64,000 bases of DNA from Daphnia carinata. Its lineage: Eukaryota; Arthropoda; Branchiopoda; Diplostraca; Daphniidae. The notes beneath the pieces are model-generated. The model was given only the letters and a program-made list of their open reading frames with translations, was not told the origin of the DNA and did not search any database. Location of the stretch: assembly GCF_022539665.2 (NCBI RefSeq), contig NC_081333.1, positions 2,790,001-2,854,000 on the forward strand, in the 5' to 3' direction. Both the position numbers and the translations under genes were made by a program. Shown here in pieces: positions 20,318 through 32,314 of this stretch; the first letter of the stretch is position 1; the number at the start of each line of letters is the position of its first letter.

Positions 20318-21731
20318 AACTTGTAGAAACGCCATATTGCAGAAAAATAGCACACGATTAGTCTGTTAATATCTGCGTTATAATAATTAGCGTGCAAAAC
20401 TGGGTAATCGCTGGTTCTGTCACGAGTTCGCCTTAAGCACGGGTAAATATTAGTTTTCTTTTTTTGCAGCAAATGGCTAGACTTGGGATACCAAAAATAA
20501 TGGCAATATAATGCAGATATACTGCTTCATCTTCCGTTTATCCCCATCACTACCATCAAATATGGTGGTCGCATATCTAGACTCACAGCAAGAGCGCCTT
20601 GCAATGCCATTAAAATGTCCACGCACATAGCAAAGAAGAATAGCTGCTATGCCATCTGCACTTTGTGTAAGGTCTTCTTCTTTAGGGGCCGTGCTGTGTG
20701 CAAATGTCGGTTAAGTAGGCACTTTTCCATTCAGCCTATTCTCTATTTTAGACTGAGAAGTGTCTGTAGAGCCTCTTGCTTTATGCAAGATCCTGCGTGA
20801 GTGTCAGATGATACTGCAGCAGACGTTTCCCCATAAAACGTGCTATGGTGTAGTTTATAGTGAAAAGCGCGTGTTGAAAACATCCGTATACATGCTGAAT
20901 ATTAATCTTCTATTCAGTACTTGTGTCAGAGAAGGGAACTGGTAACGATTCTAGGCGGCAGATAACTCAGCTATAAACCCATTTTTGCATGCATGAACAA
21001 GTATTTTGTTGTATATAAGCGGCGTCTGCTGTACATTGCAAAATGCGACATACTGATGTAATTGTAGAACGTTTTGGAGGAACGGAGGGATAACGGGATA
21101 AACTGGAAAGGCTTTGCTCATTCCATTTGTGAAAAGAAAATGAAAAAACTGCAAATGACTGATAAAACTTCAGAAAATTGAATTCGACGCCCAAGGTACC
21201 TGCAGAGTCATAGTGGGGAAATTTTCCTTCTTGACTTTTGAACCTGTTTTACCATTAGGTTTTATAGACTAGTGCGTTTAGGTTTAAGTTTAAATATGTG
21301 AAATCTGCTTGGTTAGAACGCAACTTGGCAAAATGGGCGAGTCCTACAGAACGAAACTTAAAAGCCTCGCGTGACAAATGTCAAAACGAGAATCTGAAAT
21401 GAAATCGATAGCCACGTTGATTAATCGATATACCAGATACTTTTTGTTAAAACATTAAATTTCGAAATTCCAGGCCATCTGGCAACAGCGCTCCGGCTTC
21501 TGACGCTTACCCAACCCTGTACCTAGCCTTCTCCCTCAAAAAAAAAGACAAGAAATTTTCCCCGCTTCAGACGCCTTTTACGAATTAATTCGTTTGGGTT
21601 TTGTTTCTCGTGACGGCTCGCTAAATCCACCGACATCCGTCCTAATATTGCAATTCGTGTCTGTTTAATAAGTTGAACAACTTTGCAAAGAAGTTTTGCG
21701 TAGTGTAATTTATTTTAGAAACCGACAAAAA

Positions 21732-23247
21732 ATGGCCGCACCGCCGGTAAGCACCATTAAAAAAAACCTTTCATGATCGGTCGTGAAGTAGAGAAAAACT
21801 GTAGCATACTAGTAATCTTTACATTATATATTAGACTAAGATTTTCGTTGGACGTTTGCCTCTCGATGCGAAGCAAGAAGATCTACGCGCCCTTTTTGAG
21901 AAATATGGAGTCATTACAGAGTGTGACGTCCTTAACCGTTTTGGATTTGTACACATGAAATCCGAAGAGATGGCTAAACGAGCCATCGCCGCTTTACACA
22001 ATTCCGAATTCATGGGCTCCCGCATTACTGTGGAGGTAAAGGTTTCAGCAATCTGCCAAGTATTGGCATTGAATCTATCATACACCATTAGTTTTTAGTA
22101 TTATGAATAAAACTAAGTGGTTGTTGTTTCTTTCTACATTTACAGCCTTCGACTGGAAAGAAGGGAGCTGGTGGAGGTGGCAGGGGAGGACGTTCTCCAG
22201 GTGGTGGTCGTGGAGGTGGCCCAGTTGGTCGCAATGGAGGATTTGGTGCTGGTAGACCATCACCCTATGATCGCCCAAGAGGTCTTGGAGATCGCTATGG
22301 CCCTCCAGGTGGTCTACCTCCTTCAAATGGTGGAGGTAATTATAGAATATGTAAAAGTGTTTTGCAATAACTGTCTAACCTGTTCTGCTTTATTTTAGGT
22401 TATTATGAAGATTTCGACATGTATGGACGACGAGGACCCGCTCCGGTTTCCCGGGATCCCTACGGTCCACCATCATATGAACGACGTGGCTACGAGCCAG
22501 GTTACGGAGACCGCTACGGAGGTGGCGATCGGGATCGGCGTCCTATGCCCCCAATGGGCGGTTCACCTTACGATAGGCGCCCACCACCATCAGCCGATTA
22601 CCCACCATCCCGAGCCGGACCTGAATACCGTAGGAGGACGCCACCTCCTGGCCCCATGGGCGACACCTAGTAAGTTCGAAAATATTGCCAGTTACAATGA
22701 AACCGCTACCCACAGAATATCATAATTCTAATTTCTGTGTTCTCGTTTTTTCATCACCAGTGGTCGATTTGATCGTGACGTGTACGAAGCTGTGCCATCT
22801 GATCCTTACGGCTCTAGACGGTAAGCTATCTCTAGCCTTCTATCGTTGTCGTCCAGTCGTTGCTCTCGCCAATACGAAACACCTGACGAATTGAAAGTGT
22901 GGTCTAGGCCAAGTGAACGCGGCGCAAGACCGGGGGAAAAAAAATGAAAAATAAAGATGTTTTTTAATTATTTGCCGACCGTTTCGCGGTCCACTTTGCG
23001 TAGATCCGACACAATTCAGCCATTCTTCAAAGGCTGTCGTAGTTTTTTTTTTCTTTTCTTTTTTTTTCGTTGCTTCGTTCCTCTTTTCTTCTACGTGTTG
23101 ATTACAAAAGTAGTCAAAAGAAATTGCATTTGCTGTATATTCCGACCGTCCAATTTCGTGACTATTGTCTATGCTCTACCGTTATACCACAGCTATCCGG
23201 GCGCCGCCCCACTCGGAGACCGAGACCTGCCTCCCCGTCGTTATTAA
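21732..23247 (+). CDS. Single-RRM, RGG/PY-rich RNA-binding protein (6 exons, 261 aa)
   Basis: Probable nuclear RNA-binding or splicing-type protein. Coding exons: 21732-21746, 21841-22035, 22146-22335, 22399-22669, 22761-22820, 23193-23247; all phases close. Residues 6-70 are one RRM: RNP2 is IFVGRL and RNP1 is RFGFVHM, with the DLRALFEKYGVITECDV spacing seen in lark/RBM4 proteins. The rest is Gly/Arg/Tyr/Pro-rich: an RGG-like block (GGGGRGGRSPGGGRGGG), repeated PYDRR, YGPP and DRYGGG motifs and a terminal PPRRY. Lark/RBM4 normally have two RRMs and a CCHC knuckle; neither extra element is visible, so this is a related single-RRM protein and I give no symbol. Exon 1 codes only five residues (MAAPP). 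The 372-bp last intron contains T-rich open frames that could hide alternative 3' ends. Confidence 0.85.
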
Positions 23248-25494
23248 AACAAAAAAATAAAAAAACGAATGAGAGCTCGAAGTATGCGCAGCGTCGTCCT
23301 TGTGGGAAGTAAGAAAGGAGCGATTTAAGACAACCGGGAAAAAGTAAAAAAAAAAAAAAACCTCACCGATTTCGTGTTCTCATATCTCGTCCGCCGTCGT
23401 CCTCGTCGCGTTCTGAATAATAATTTGATAAACAATAATTAAAAAAAAGACGCAACTAAAAGTGAAAAAGGCGATGACTTGTTCACTCAACCTCAACACA
23501 CAAAAAACATCCGGTCTCTTTTTATATATCTCCACCTTCCTTGGCTTTTGCAGCGCGGCCGTTTGACAGACGAATATGCATCGAGCGTCGCGCGAGTCTA
23601 AAGCGAAAAGAAGTTTCACACATCGAGAGGATTAAAATTGTTCATTTCATTTTTTTTAAAAATCTGTCATGGTCATCAATCGAGTAGTGTTTAGTACTTG
23701 TCTTGTTTGTAATCAATTTTTTTCCTTCATATCCGTTCAACCTCGTCTCCTCAGTCGCTCTTCCGGATGGATCACAAAAAAAATAAATAAGTAGTTTACT
23801 TTACGTAATTGGAAAAGCAGAAATTCCATTACCGGAAAGTTTTGACATTAGAAATCTTAATTTGAAAAGCTGATTCCTGTCCCTATCACGATTCTTGCCT
23901 CTCACCACCTCCCCTAGTTGACGTCGCCTGCATTTTTTTTTTGAAATTTGTCTCACTTCCTTTTTTTTTTTTCAGTTCTCATATGATTTTAAATTCTTTT
24001 TGGGAATCGTTTTTCTCTTGCAATTGATTTTGCTCTCCCCTACATCTCTCCCCCCGATAGTACGGTGCGACTTGATTCGAAATAATTTTGTAAGACCGTT
24101 GTTTCTTTTGGCTGAAAAGCGACACGTCATGAAAAAAAAAAGAATACACGACCATTTGTGGATGCTCAACCCAACAACAATCGGGGGAAACGTTTGCGTT
24201 TTTTCAAGAAGAATGTGGTTGACGTTCGGAGCCTTAATGCTTTTTCGAAATAATCGCATCCTTGTAGGCGAAGTGTGACACGCTTTCGTAGATTGGAGAA
24301 CAGTCGATTTGTTTTAGTTATCCGATTCGCCGATCGTTATAAACGAGAGCCCTACTATTCCGACCGCGAAGGAATTTATTCCTGGATCATCGTCTACCGA
24401 AAAAACCAGACCGAAAAAAAAATGATTCCGTCCGTAGAGAGAAAAAGAAATAGGGCGCCCGCGACTGCATTTCCTAAGAATAGAAATCAGGTAAGCCGCA
24501 AATATATTTTGAAATCGGGATGTGCTTTTACTTGAAGCACGTCCCGTGATAACGAAAAATGGCAACATTGTGTCCTGAATGCGTGAACAAATCAACAAAA
24601 TGTTATTCAATTTTTGTTTTTAACTCTTGTGTATTCGTAACGATCCTTCCATTATAGTCCCGCGTTTGCGGTTTTTCTTAGTGCCACGTTGCCCGCGTTT
24701 TCTTGAAAAGGGACGATGGGAAAGTGCGCATGTCCTTGGAAAGGCGAAACAATTATTTACTGCTCCCGTGGCTTCTCCATTTGATCTTGGTCACTCCCTC
24801 CCCCCACTTCTGGCTCCACCCAGTTTGGCTCGCCCATTCAGAACGAAAAAAGGCTGCTGCGATGTGTCTTGTTTGTCTCGTGTAATTTTACTCGCGGTCG
24901 CTGCCCGATTGCATCAGCGGTTTTTTTTTGTCGTGTGTGTGTGTGTGTGCTGTATGTATGCCCGTTTCAAGTTTGCGGAGTGTTTAAAAAAACGAAGCTC
25001 GGCGAGGAAACCGCGCGCGCTCGAGAAAGACTTCTGCACACGTTGGGGAGCGTTTCTGCACGCACTAGGAGGTCTCGAAAAGAGGAGAAAAGAAGTTTTA
25101 TTTAATCGCGCAACTTGGCCGACGTGTAAAGCCCCCTCGTGATCGAGAGACATTCTCACAACAGCGCAGGTTTGTGCGTCTCCGGCCTTTTTTTTTTCCT
25201 TCCTCTTTGTAACCAAACAACAGGAAAAAAACGTAAGAAGCAGCAGCGTCGTCGTTTTCTGTTAAAAGTGGAACGACGAGGTACGATGAGTAGTGTCCAA
25301 AGATTGCGCGTTGTTTCTCAATTTTGTTTTTAACAATAATCGGTCGTCTTCGTTTCTCTATATATTGTTTATTTATTTATTGCATTATCTTTCGTTTGGT
25401 TTTTTTCTTTTTCAAATCCCCTTGTTTTGGTTGTTTATTTTTATCGTGTGTTGTACATATTTGTGTTACTCTACGGACATAGACAGTAGAGGAC
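23248..25494. other. Intergenic and upstream region of ASPG
   Basis: Follows the RRM gene stop and precedes the ASPG start codon. Many T runs, a GT run near 24936-24949 and several unconvincing short frames. A non-coding first exon of ASPG may lie here; I cannot place it. Confidence 0.45.
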
Positions 25495-28400
25495 ATGCTG
25501 AACAGCGGCCGAACGGGGACAGAAGCGGTGGCGATTGTGGCTTCGACGTTGGACGCGGATGATGATAGCGAAATTGTTTCTACATCTCCGAACAACGGCG
25601 GGCGCCCCCCCATCGACGCGGCTCATGTGCCCAAGAAGCTATGGCGCCATTCGTCTATGGACGTCTGCGCCAACCTCGAAGCCAAGAACGAGTCGAAAGT
25701 CCTGGTTCTCTATACTGGTAAAGTGTTAAACTTTAAAATGAGATATGAAGGAATATTCAAGACCGGTAATAACAGGCATCTTGTTTTCCCAACCATTTTA
25801 GGAGGAACGATTGGCATGATGAGAAACGAGAATGGAGGTAAGATAACGTTTACGTTTTCTAGTCCCGCACATGTTCAGCACTCCCTGCCGGCGTATCGAT
25901 CGATAGCAAAACCTTTTGACGTCACATGGCACGACAAAAAATGACGTCGTCAGCGTATAATCGTCTTTAGTTTACATACTAGTATTTTAACCACGCCCCC
26001 GTCGCTCGTTGCGTCAGTTCTTGGCACAGCTCAAATGTTTTTCCTCCTCTGTGTGCTAGAAATGTTTAAAACTAATACTACCAGTCGTATCAACCATTTG
26101 CAGAAAACTTTCTCCTCCGCTTTCTTGTCTGTATTTGCACGGTGATTTCTTGTCACCACGATGAGATGTCGTGATCTGCTTGTCTAATTAGTAGGATAGA
26201 GGAATTCCTATCATGAAGAGCTATCGATTTTTTGTAATTGAGCTAAATGGCAGTTGCCTTGGCATTGTTGATGCTTTCATGGCCTTATGCTTACTGGTTC
26301 GCCATTCGTTTTCGTTGCGGTTGTTGAATATCATTTTGACCTTGATTTTTGCGTTGTGTTTTGTTTTCTTGTTTAGCATTGGTACCCATGGCGAATGCCC
26401 TGGAGCGGATGATCCGGCGAGCGATTCATTTGCACGATGAGAAATATGCAACTGCCCGTTTCGGTGCAGGAAATACTCACAAGGCTCCTTTAGCTCTGCC
26501 GTCACTCGGCCCTGATGCCAAACGTATTCTCTACACCATCTACGAATACGAGCCGCTACTGGATTCGTCCAACATGACGATGGACGACTGGATCAATATT
26601 GCAAAAGATCTGAGGGTGTGTCTGTGATGCTACATTTAATTTCCGGCCATCGTTGAATCGTAATGTTTGATGGTTTTGCGCTTTGCTTCGCAGAGATCGT
26701 ACGAACTCTTTGACGGCTTCGTCATCCTTCACGGCACTGATACGTTATCCTACACGGCGTCGGCGTTGTCTTTCATGCTGGAGAACCTGGGCAAAACGGT
26801 GATAGTCACCGGCTCGCAAATTCCCATTTTTGAAATAAGGAGCGACGGTCGGGATAACTTTCTCGGCGCTTTGATCGTTGCCGGAACCTATTGCATACCA
26901 GAAGTGTGCGTCTTTTTCAACCACAAGCTCTACCGAGGCAACCGGACAGTCAAACGCTCCAACGGTTCTCTGGACGCATTTGATTCGCCAAACCTGCCGT
27001 CCCTCGCACACTTCGGCATTGATGTGCACGGTAACTTAACTTTCATCTTTCCATTCGTGCTTGTATCCTAATTGAATCGTTTTTCTTTATCCAGTGGATT
27101 ATAGATCAGTGTTTAGACCGGTCTCCATCGATCGATTCCGTGTTCATTCCATTTTGAATCGCAACGTTTGTCTGCTCCGTCTTTTCCCCAGTATTACCAT
27201 TCAGACAGTCCGTGCGTTACTCCATCCGCCAATTGAAGGCATTGTCATGCAAACATATGGCTCAGGTAAGACTTTAATTTCCAGATGTTTGGTTACGAAG
27301 TTATATTGTTAATGGGGTAGTATTTGACTGGTTTTAGGTAACGTCCCTTCCAATCGTCTGGATCTCATCGACGAGCTCCGGAGGGCCACACAGAACGGTG
27401 TCTTGATAATTAATACCACGCAATGTTGCCACGGCGCTGTTCAGGCCATATACGAAACTGGAGCTGCCCTTCTGGGAGCTGGAGTTATACCTGGTGCTGA
27501 TATGACACCTGAAGCTGCGCTAACGAAGTTGTCGTACGTTTTGTCAAAAGATGAGTGGGATCTTGAAACCAAGAGGCAGATGATGATGACCAATTTACGA
27601 GGTGAATTGACGCTTCCACACACGAAACTGGATAAAGAAATGGAATTGGTTGAAGCTTTAGCACGTTCCTTGCATTTGTCTTCCAGCGAAGAAATGGAAC
27701 AACTCAAAGACGTTCTTTTCCCCTCACTCATTTGTTCAGCCGTCAAGGTAAAAACTTAATATGTTCCAGTTATCAGCATCGTCGCGATTTTAAAAAAAAA
27801 TTTTGTGGATTTATTTTCAATGATTTTTAGACGGGGGATTTGCCTAAATTAGAATCCTTGGAGAAATATGGTGCCAACCTGTCTGCTGGCGATGTTGATG
27901 GTCGGACTCCGCTTCATGCGGCAGCTACTGAAGGACGTTTGGACGTTGTTGAATTTCTGCTGGGCAGAGGAGCCTCCGTTCACTCGAGAGATCGTTCAGG
28001 AAATACGCCGCTAATGTCAGCAGTTGCAGGAGATCACCACGATGTAGTAAGTGCAAACTGTTTTTACCCTGATTACGTTGAGCAGAATTCTTAGTTATCC
28101 TGATCTAACCACTCAGATAGCTGTATTGGTGCAATGTGGAGCTCACTTGACATCGGGACCTCACACAATTGGCGAAATGTTGTGCAGTGCTGCTGCTAGA
28201 GGAAATGTGAAACGACTCACCTCGTTGATGGAAGCTGGGGCTGACCTTAACCAACCGGATGTCAGCAATCGAACAGCATTGCATTTAGCTGCCCATCACA
28301 ACCAGGTGAAATATAAATATGTTTGTATTTTTTTTACTGCCATACAACCTAGCTTGGCTTACAGCAGTCATCTGAGCATTTGTTTAATCTAAATTGAATT

Positions 28401-28555
28401 ACTGTATTTAGGAATCCTGTGTTATCTTTCTATTGAAGAACCGAGCGTTACTCAACAAGGATGACTTTGGACTTACACCTGCTGACGTGGCTCGAAAATT
28501 TGAACATGGAAACATTCTCAGAATGTTATCCGTTTCCGAAGAAAATTCTGTTTAA
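25495..28555 (+). CDS. ASPG: L-asparaginase with ankyrin repeats, ASPG type (9 exons, 654 aa)
   Basis: Cytosolic type I asparaginase (annotated in mammals as 60 kDa lysophospholipase), hydrolysing asparagine to aspartate and ammonia. Coding exons: 25495-25717, 25802-25837, 26377-26615, 26694-27030, 27095-27265, 27338-27747, 27831-28046, 28117-28305, 28412-28555; phases close. An in-frame TAG lies upstream of the ATG. Both catalytic threonine motifs are present: LYTGGTIGMM (about residues 72-81) and HGTDTLSYTAS, plus VIVTGSQIP, SDGRDNFLGAL and RGNRTVK with the catalytic lysine region. PEAALTKLSYVL and NLRGELT match the ASPG C-lobe. From about residue 495 at least three ankyrin repeats follow (DGRTPLHAAATEGRLDVVEF, SGNTPLMSAVAGDHHDV, NRTALHLAAHHNQ). 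Exon 2 is a 36-nt microexon that splits the TGGTIG motif. The first ~65 residues are a divergent, acidic leader. Function is confident from intact catalytic motifs. Confidence 0.94.
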
Positions 28556-28602
28556 CGTATCAAAGAATGTGTGTAGTTTTGAACTATCATACGTTTGCAA
28601 TC

Positions 28603-28608
28603 AATAAA
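28603..28608 (+). promoter_or_regulatory. AATAAA polyadenylation signal of ASPG
   Basis: Canonical hexamer 47 bases after the ASPG stop codon, fitting a short 3' UTR. Confidence 0.7.
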
Positions 28609-28940
28609 CGATGTAGTTGGGTAAAGTTCGAGGCTTTTTCAATGCAAATTATTGTACGGACTTATTCATTCAATGCAGTTCTTGTCTTAAATAGCAAGTT
28701 TTGAAGGTCTTTAACACTTGCTATTCATTTCTTTTGGTTATAAATTAGAAAACAAGATAGTGCTGCTGCGTCTCTGTATTTGCCTTGCACTTCGGCTGCG
28801 TGCGAGTAGTGAAACCCGTGTACGAATGTTTCTTAAATATAGGCATTCCAATGAGAAGTTCGTTTAAATCCATTCGTTAATTAAAGTTAGAAGATATCCA
28901 CCATTGCCATCTAACGACAGCTCAATCATTCTATAAACGA

Positions 28941-29575
28941 AATAAGCCCGACTTTTTGTAAAAAAACGTTGTTTCTATCAAAACCATGTATTTAAAATGA
29001 TTTCTAAATTTTAGCCAAAATTGAAAAAGTAGGAAGCCTTCCCACTTTTGCCAAAATCAGCAAAGTATGACATCTCATGGAATTGGATGAAACGTACCAG
29101 AAATAGTCAGAATTGAACGCTGATTCAGAATATAGCATTAGTTTTCTCCTTAGCCCTGCAGTTTATGAATAAAACGCAATCAAAGCTAATTTAGTTTGTT
29201 TACCGTCGCCAACGCCATCTATTAACAGAAATATCGAAAAAATCAGTTATGATGCTGGAAATATCAACCAAACTAGGATCTAGACAGAATCACTATCGGT
29301 AAACTTAATAAAGTGAACGAAACTGGATTGTCTATAAAAATTAAAAAAAACTGTTGAATTTCCATTAAAGGCTGGAAAAACAATATTTGTAATTTTTTTT
29401 TCAATACAGCCGGAATACTGGTCGCCTAATTTTAAAATTGAATCCCTTTTTTAAAAAGCAAATTTTAAAGTCAGTATTCGTGATCCTCATTTATTTGGAG
29501 TATAAATCTTTTGTTTTTAAAGCTATATTGAGGTTTCTAATAAAAAAGTGCAATAACGAAAAAGTCGGGCTTATT
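28941..29575. mobile_element. MITE-like element with 17-bp perfect terminal inverted repeats
   Basis: AATAAGCCCGACTTTTT (28941-28957) is the exact reverse complement of AAAAAGTCGGGCTTATT (29559-29575). The ~635 bp between has no coding capacity. A third copy of the GTCGGGCTTATT end closes the repeat block at 31719-31730. No clear target-site duplication flanks the ends, so the superfamily is unassigned; it may be an old non-autonomous DNA transposon. Confidence 0.5.
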
Positions 29576-30170
29576 TTGTTGGGCTTATTTTGTTGGGATT
29601 GTTTTTTACGCCTGAAAAAAGTTAGGCTTATGAAGTTGATTTGGAATACTATAAAACCATCGTGTTCCAGCGACATTTGAATGCTGGTTTCGAATAAAAT
29701 ATTTTTTTCCCCTTAGTTATGCAGTTTTTGAATAAAGCGCAATCAAAGTGGTCTCAGACAAACTACTTTGGATCCGAATAACGCAAAAAGTATTAGTCCC
29801 ATGTAAAAATGAAGCCGATTTTCGTGATCTCCGTTAAATTTCGAGTAATATTCATGTACTTTTAGCTATATTTAAATTTTTGCCAAAAATGAAAAAGTGG
29901 GAAGGCTATAGCCTTCTCACTTTTGTAGAAATTCGAAGAAAATGGCATCTCGTAGAATTCGATGAAACGCACCAGAAATGATCAGAATTAACCGCTGATT
30001 CCGAATATAGCATTAGTTTTCCCCTTAGATGTGCAGTTTCGGAATAGAATGCAATCAAAGTGATTTTAGTTTGTTTACCGTCGCCAACGCCATCTATTAA
30101 CAGAAATATCGTAAAAATAGGTTTCGATGCTGGAAATATCAATCGAACTAGGATCTAAACAAGACTTAGG
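29009..30170. repeat. Two diverged copies of a ~290-bp segment, about 870 bp apart
   Basis: 29009-29300 and 29880-30170 share long blocks: an AAGTxGGAAG...CTTCxCACTTTT palindrome at the start, GCATTAGTTTTC, GCAATCAAAG, GTTTACCGTCGCCAACGCC and AACTAGGATCTA. A partial third copy lies near 29700-29770. The first copy is inside the MITE-like element, suggesting nesting or internal duplication. Confidence 0.7.
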
Positions 30171-30202
30171 GGTAAACTAATCTTGTATTCGTAAACACCG
30201 TT

Positions 30203-31715
30203 CAATTTTGATTATCATGGGTGAGTTTTATCCAATTCCGTGAGATTTCGTTTTTTGCAGATTTTGACAAAAGTGAGAAGGCTATAAGCCTTCCCACTTT
30301 TTCATTTTTGGTCCAAATTTAGATTTCACTTAAAATACATGATTTCGATTCAAAATTGAATGGAAATCATGAAAATCAAGTTCATTTTTGCATTGGCTTT
30401 ATGGTTTTTGAAATATTCGTAAAAAACAGAGGGTGCGCTAACAAATAACATCACTTTTTGTCATTTATTTCAAAAACGGGGGGCTTAGCGACAAAACCAA
30501 TCACAGAATCGAAATCATCGTAAAATTTTGATTATACGATACGAGTTTCATCCAATTCCGTGAGATTTCGTTTTTGGTCGATTTTGACAAAAGTGAGAAG
30601 GCTATAGCCTTCCCACTTTTTTTTTTGGCCCAAATTTAGATTTCAAAAATACATGATTTCGACTCAAAATTGAATGGAAATCATGAAAATCAAGTTCATT
30701 TTTGCATTGGCTTTATGGTTTTTGAAATATTCGTAAAAAACAGAGTGTGCACTAACAAGTAACATCACTTTTTTTCATTTATTTCAAAAACGGGGGGCTT
30801 AGCGACAAAACCAATCACAGAATCGAAATCATCGTAAAATTTTGATGGTGCGGTACGAGTTTCATCCAATTCCGTGAGATTTCGTTTTTGGCCGATTTTG
30901 ACAAAAGTAAGAAGGCTATAGCCTTCCCACTTTTTCATTTTCGGCCAAAATTTAAATTTCACTTAAAATACATGATTTCGATTCAAAATTTAATGGAAAT
31001 CATGAAAATCAAGTTCATTTTTGCATTGGCTTTATGGTTTTTGAAATATTCGTAAAAAACAGAGGGTGCGCTAACAAATAACATCACTTTTTGTCATTTA
31101 TTTCAAAAACGGGGGGCTTAGCGACAAAACCAATCACAGAATCGAAATCATCGTAAAATTTTGATTATACGATACGAGTTTCATCCAATTCCGTGAGATT
31201 TCGTTTTTGGCCGATTTTGACAAAAGTGAGAAGGCTATAGCCTTCCCACTTTTTCATTTTTGGCCCAAATTTTAGATTTCACTTAAAATACATGATTTCG
31301 ACTCAAAATTGAATGGAAATCATGAAAATCAAGTTCATTTTTGCATTGGCTTTATGGGTTTTGAAATATTCGTAAAAAACAGAGTGTGCGCTAACAAATA
31401 ACATCACTTTTTTTTTATTTATTTCAAAAACGGGGGGCTTAGCGACAAAACCAATCACAGAATCGAAATCATCGTAAAATTTTGATGATGCGGTACAAGT
31501 TTCATCCAATTCCGTGAGATTTCGTTTTTGGCCGATTTTGACAAAAGTGAGAAGGCTATAGCCTTCCCACTTTTTCATTTTTGGCCCAAATTTAGATTTC
31601 ACTTAAAATACATGATTTCGACTCAAAATTGAATGGAAATCATGAAAATCAAGTTCATTTTTGCATTGGCTTTATGGGTTTTGAAATATTCGTAAAAAAA
31701 CAGAGGGTGCGCTAA
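30203..31715. repeat. ~318-bp satellite, about 4.7 tandem units
   Basis: The marker GCTATA next to GAAG occurs at 30281, 30601, 30915, 31234 and 31555, giving periods of 320, 314, 319 and 321 bp. Units are very similar (shared GGGGGGCTTAGCGACAAAACC, ATGGAAATCATGAAAATCAA, TTTTTGCATTGGCTTTATGG). Each unit carries a near-perfect 32-bp palindrome centred on CTATAG. Minus-strand open frames of 65-99 codons here are by-products of the repeat. Confidence 0.93.
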
Positions 31716-31730
31716 TAGGTCGGGCTTATT

Positions 31731-32314
31731 TTCAAGCCATTCGCCACCAAATACTTGTGCTGCATCGCGCTAATGCTGGAGCCTACTGGCGCGCTAGCAT
31801 TCTGAAACACTGGGTGTATTTTAAAAATGATTAACTTAAGGAAAAAAGTAGCAATTTTCCCGGAATCAGCATTCAATTTTTAGTATATCCTGTGATATTC
31901 AACCAATTCCGATGAGTGTCAGTATTTGCAGAAAACTTAATTATGGAGAATAGATTGTCACTAAAGGATTGTTGGTATAGGAACTCTTAGACTCCGCTAT
32001 ATCAGTGATGAGGTGAAATATCTTCGTAAAAGGAATACGTAGGTGACAGACCTACGTGAAACAGCTAACCCATTACGAACTAAGAAACACAAAAAATGGG
32101 AAAACATCACTTTTAAATTCCTGATTTGTTGTATTCAGGTAGTCAATTCTGAGAACAGTTAAACAACACACAGGGTCAACTAAACTCAAAAGGATCTTGG
32201 ACTGTAAAGCTCCACGAGAAAGTCGAAAATTAAATGTAGAAAAAAAAATAATTCAGGAGTTGCTGACTCATCAGTTGTAAGGCAACGAGAACTTCGTGAC
32301 GGATTACGTTCAGT
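31731..32314. other. Spacer between satellite block and vitellogenin 3' end
   Basis: Unique-looking sequence that should include the vitellogenin 3' UTR. No gene or further repeat unit seen. Confidence 0.45.

Larger units (their letters stand above)
14490..21731. other. Long intergenic stretch without a supported gene
   Basis: Seven kilobases between RMI1 and the RRM gene, which diverge. Open frames are short and carry no recognisable domain. There are simple repeats, such as a TG run at 14725-14749 and GA near 19728-19742, and two CTCF-like motifs (listed separately). Untranslated exons or long non-coding RNAs cannot be excluded by reading alone. Confidence 0.5.

Noticed and set aside
30765-31602. 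Minus-strand 65- and 99-codon open frames with near-identical translations
   Set aside because: Produced by the 318-bp satellite repeat, not by a gene family.
30203-31715. Possible CRISPR-like array
   Set aside because: Units are ~318-bp near-identical tandem repeats without short spacers, in a eukaryotic genome.
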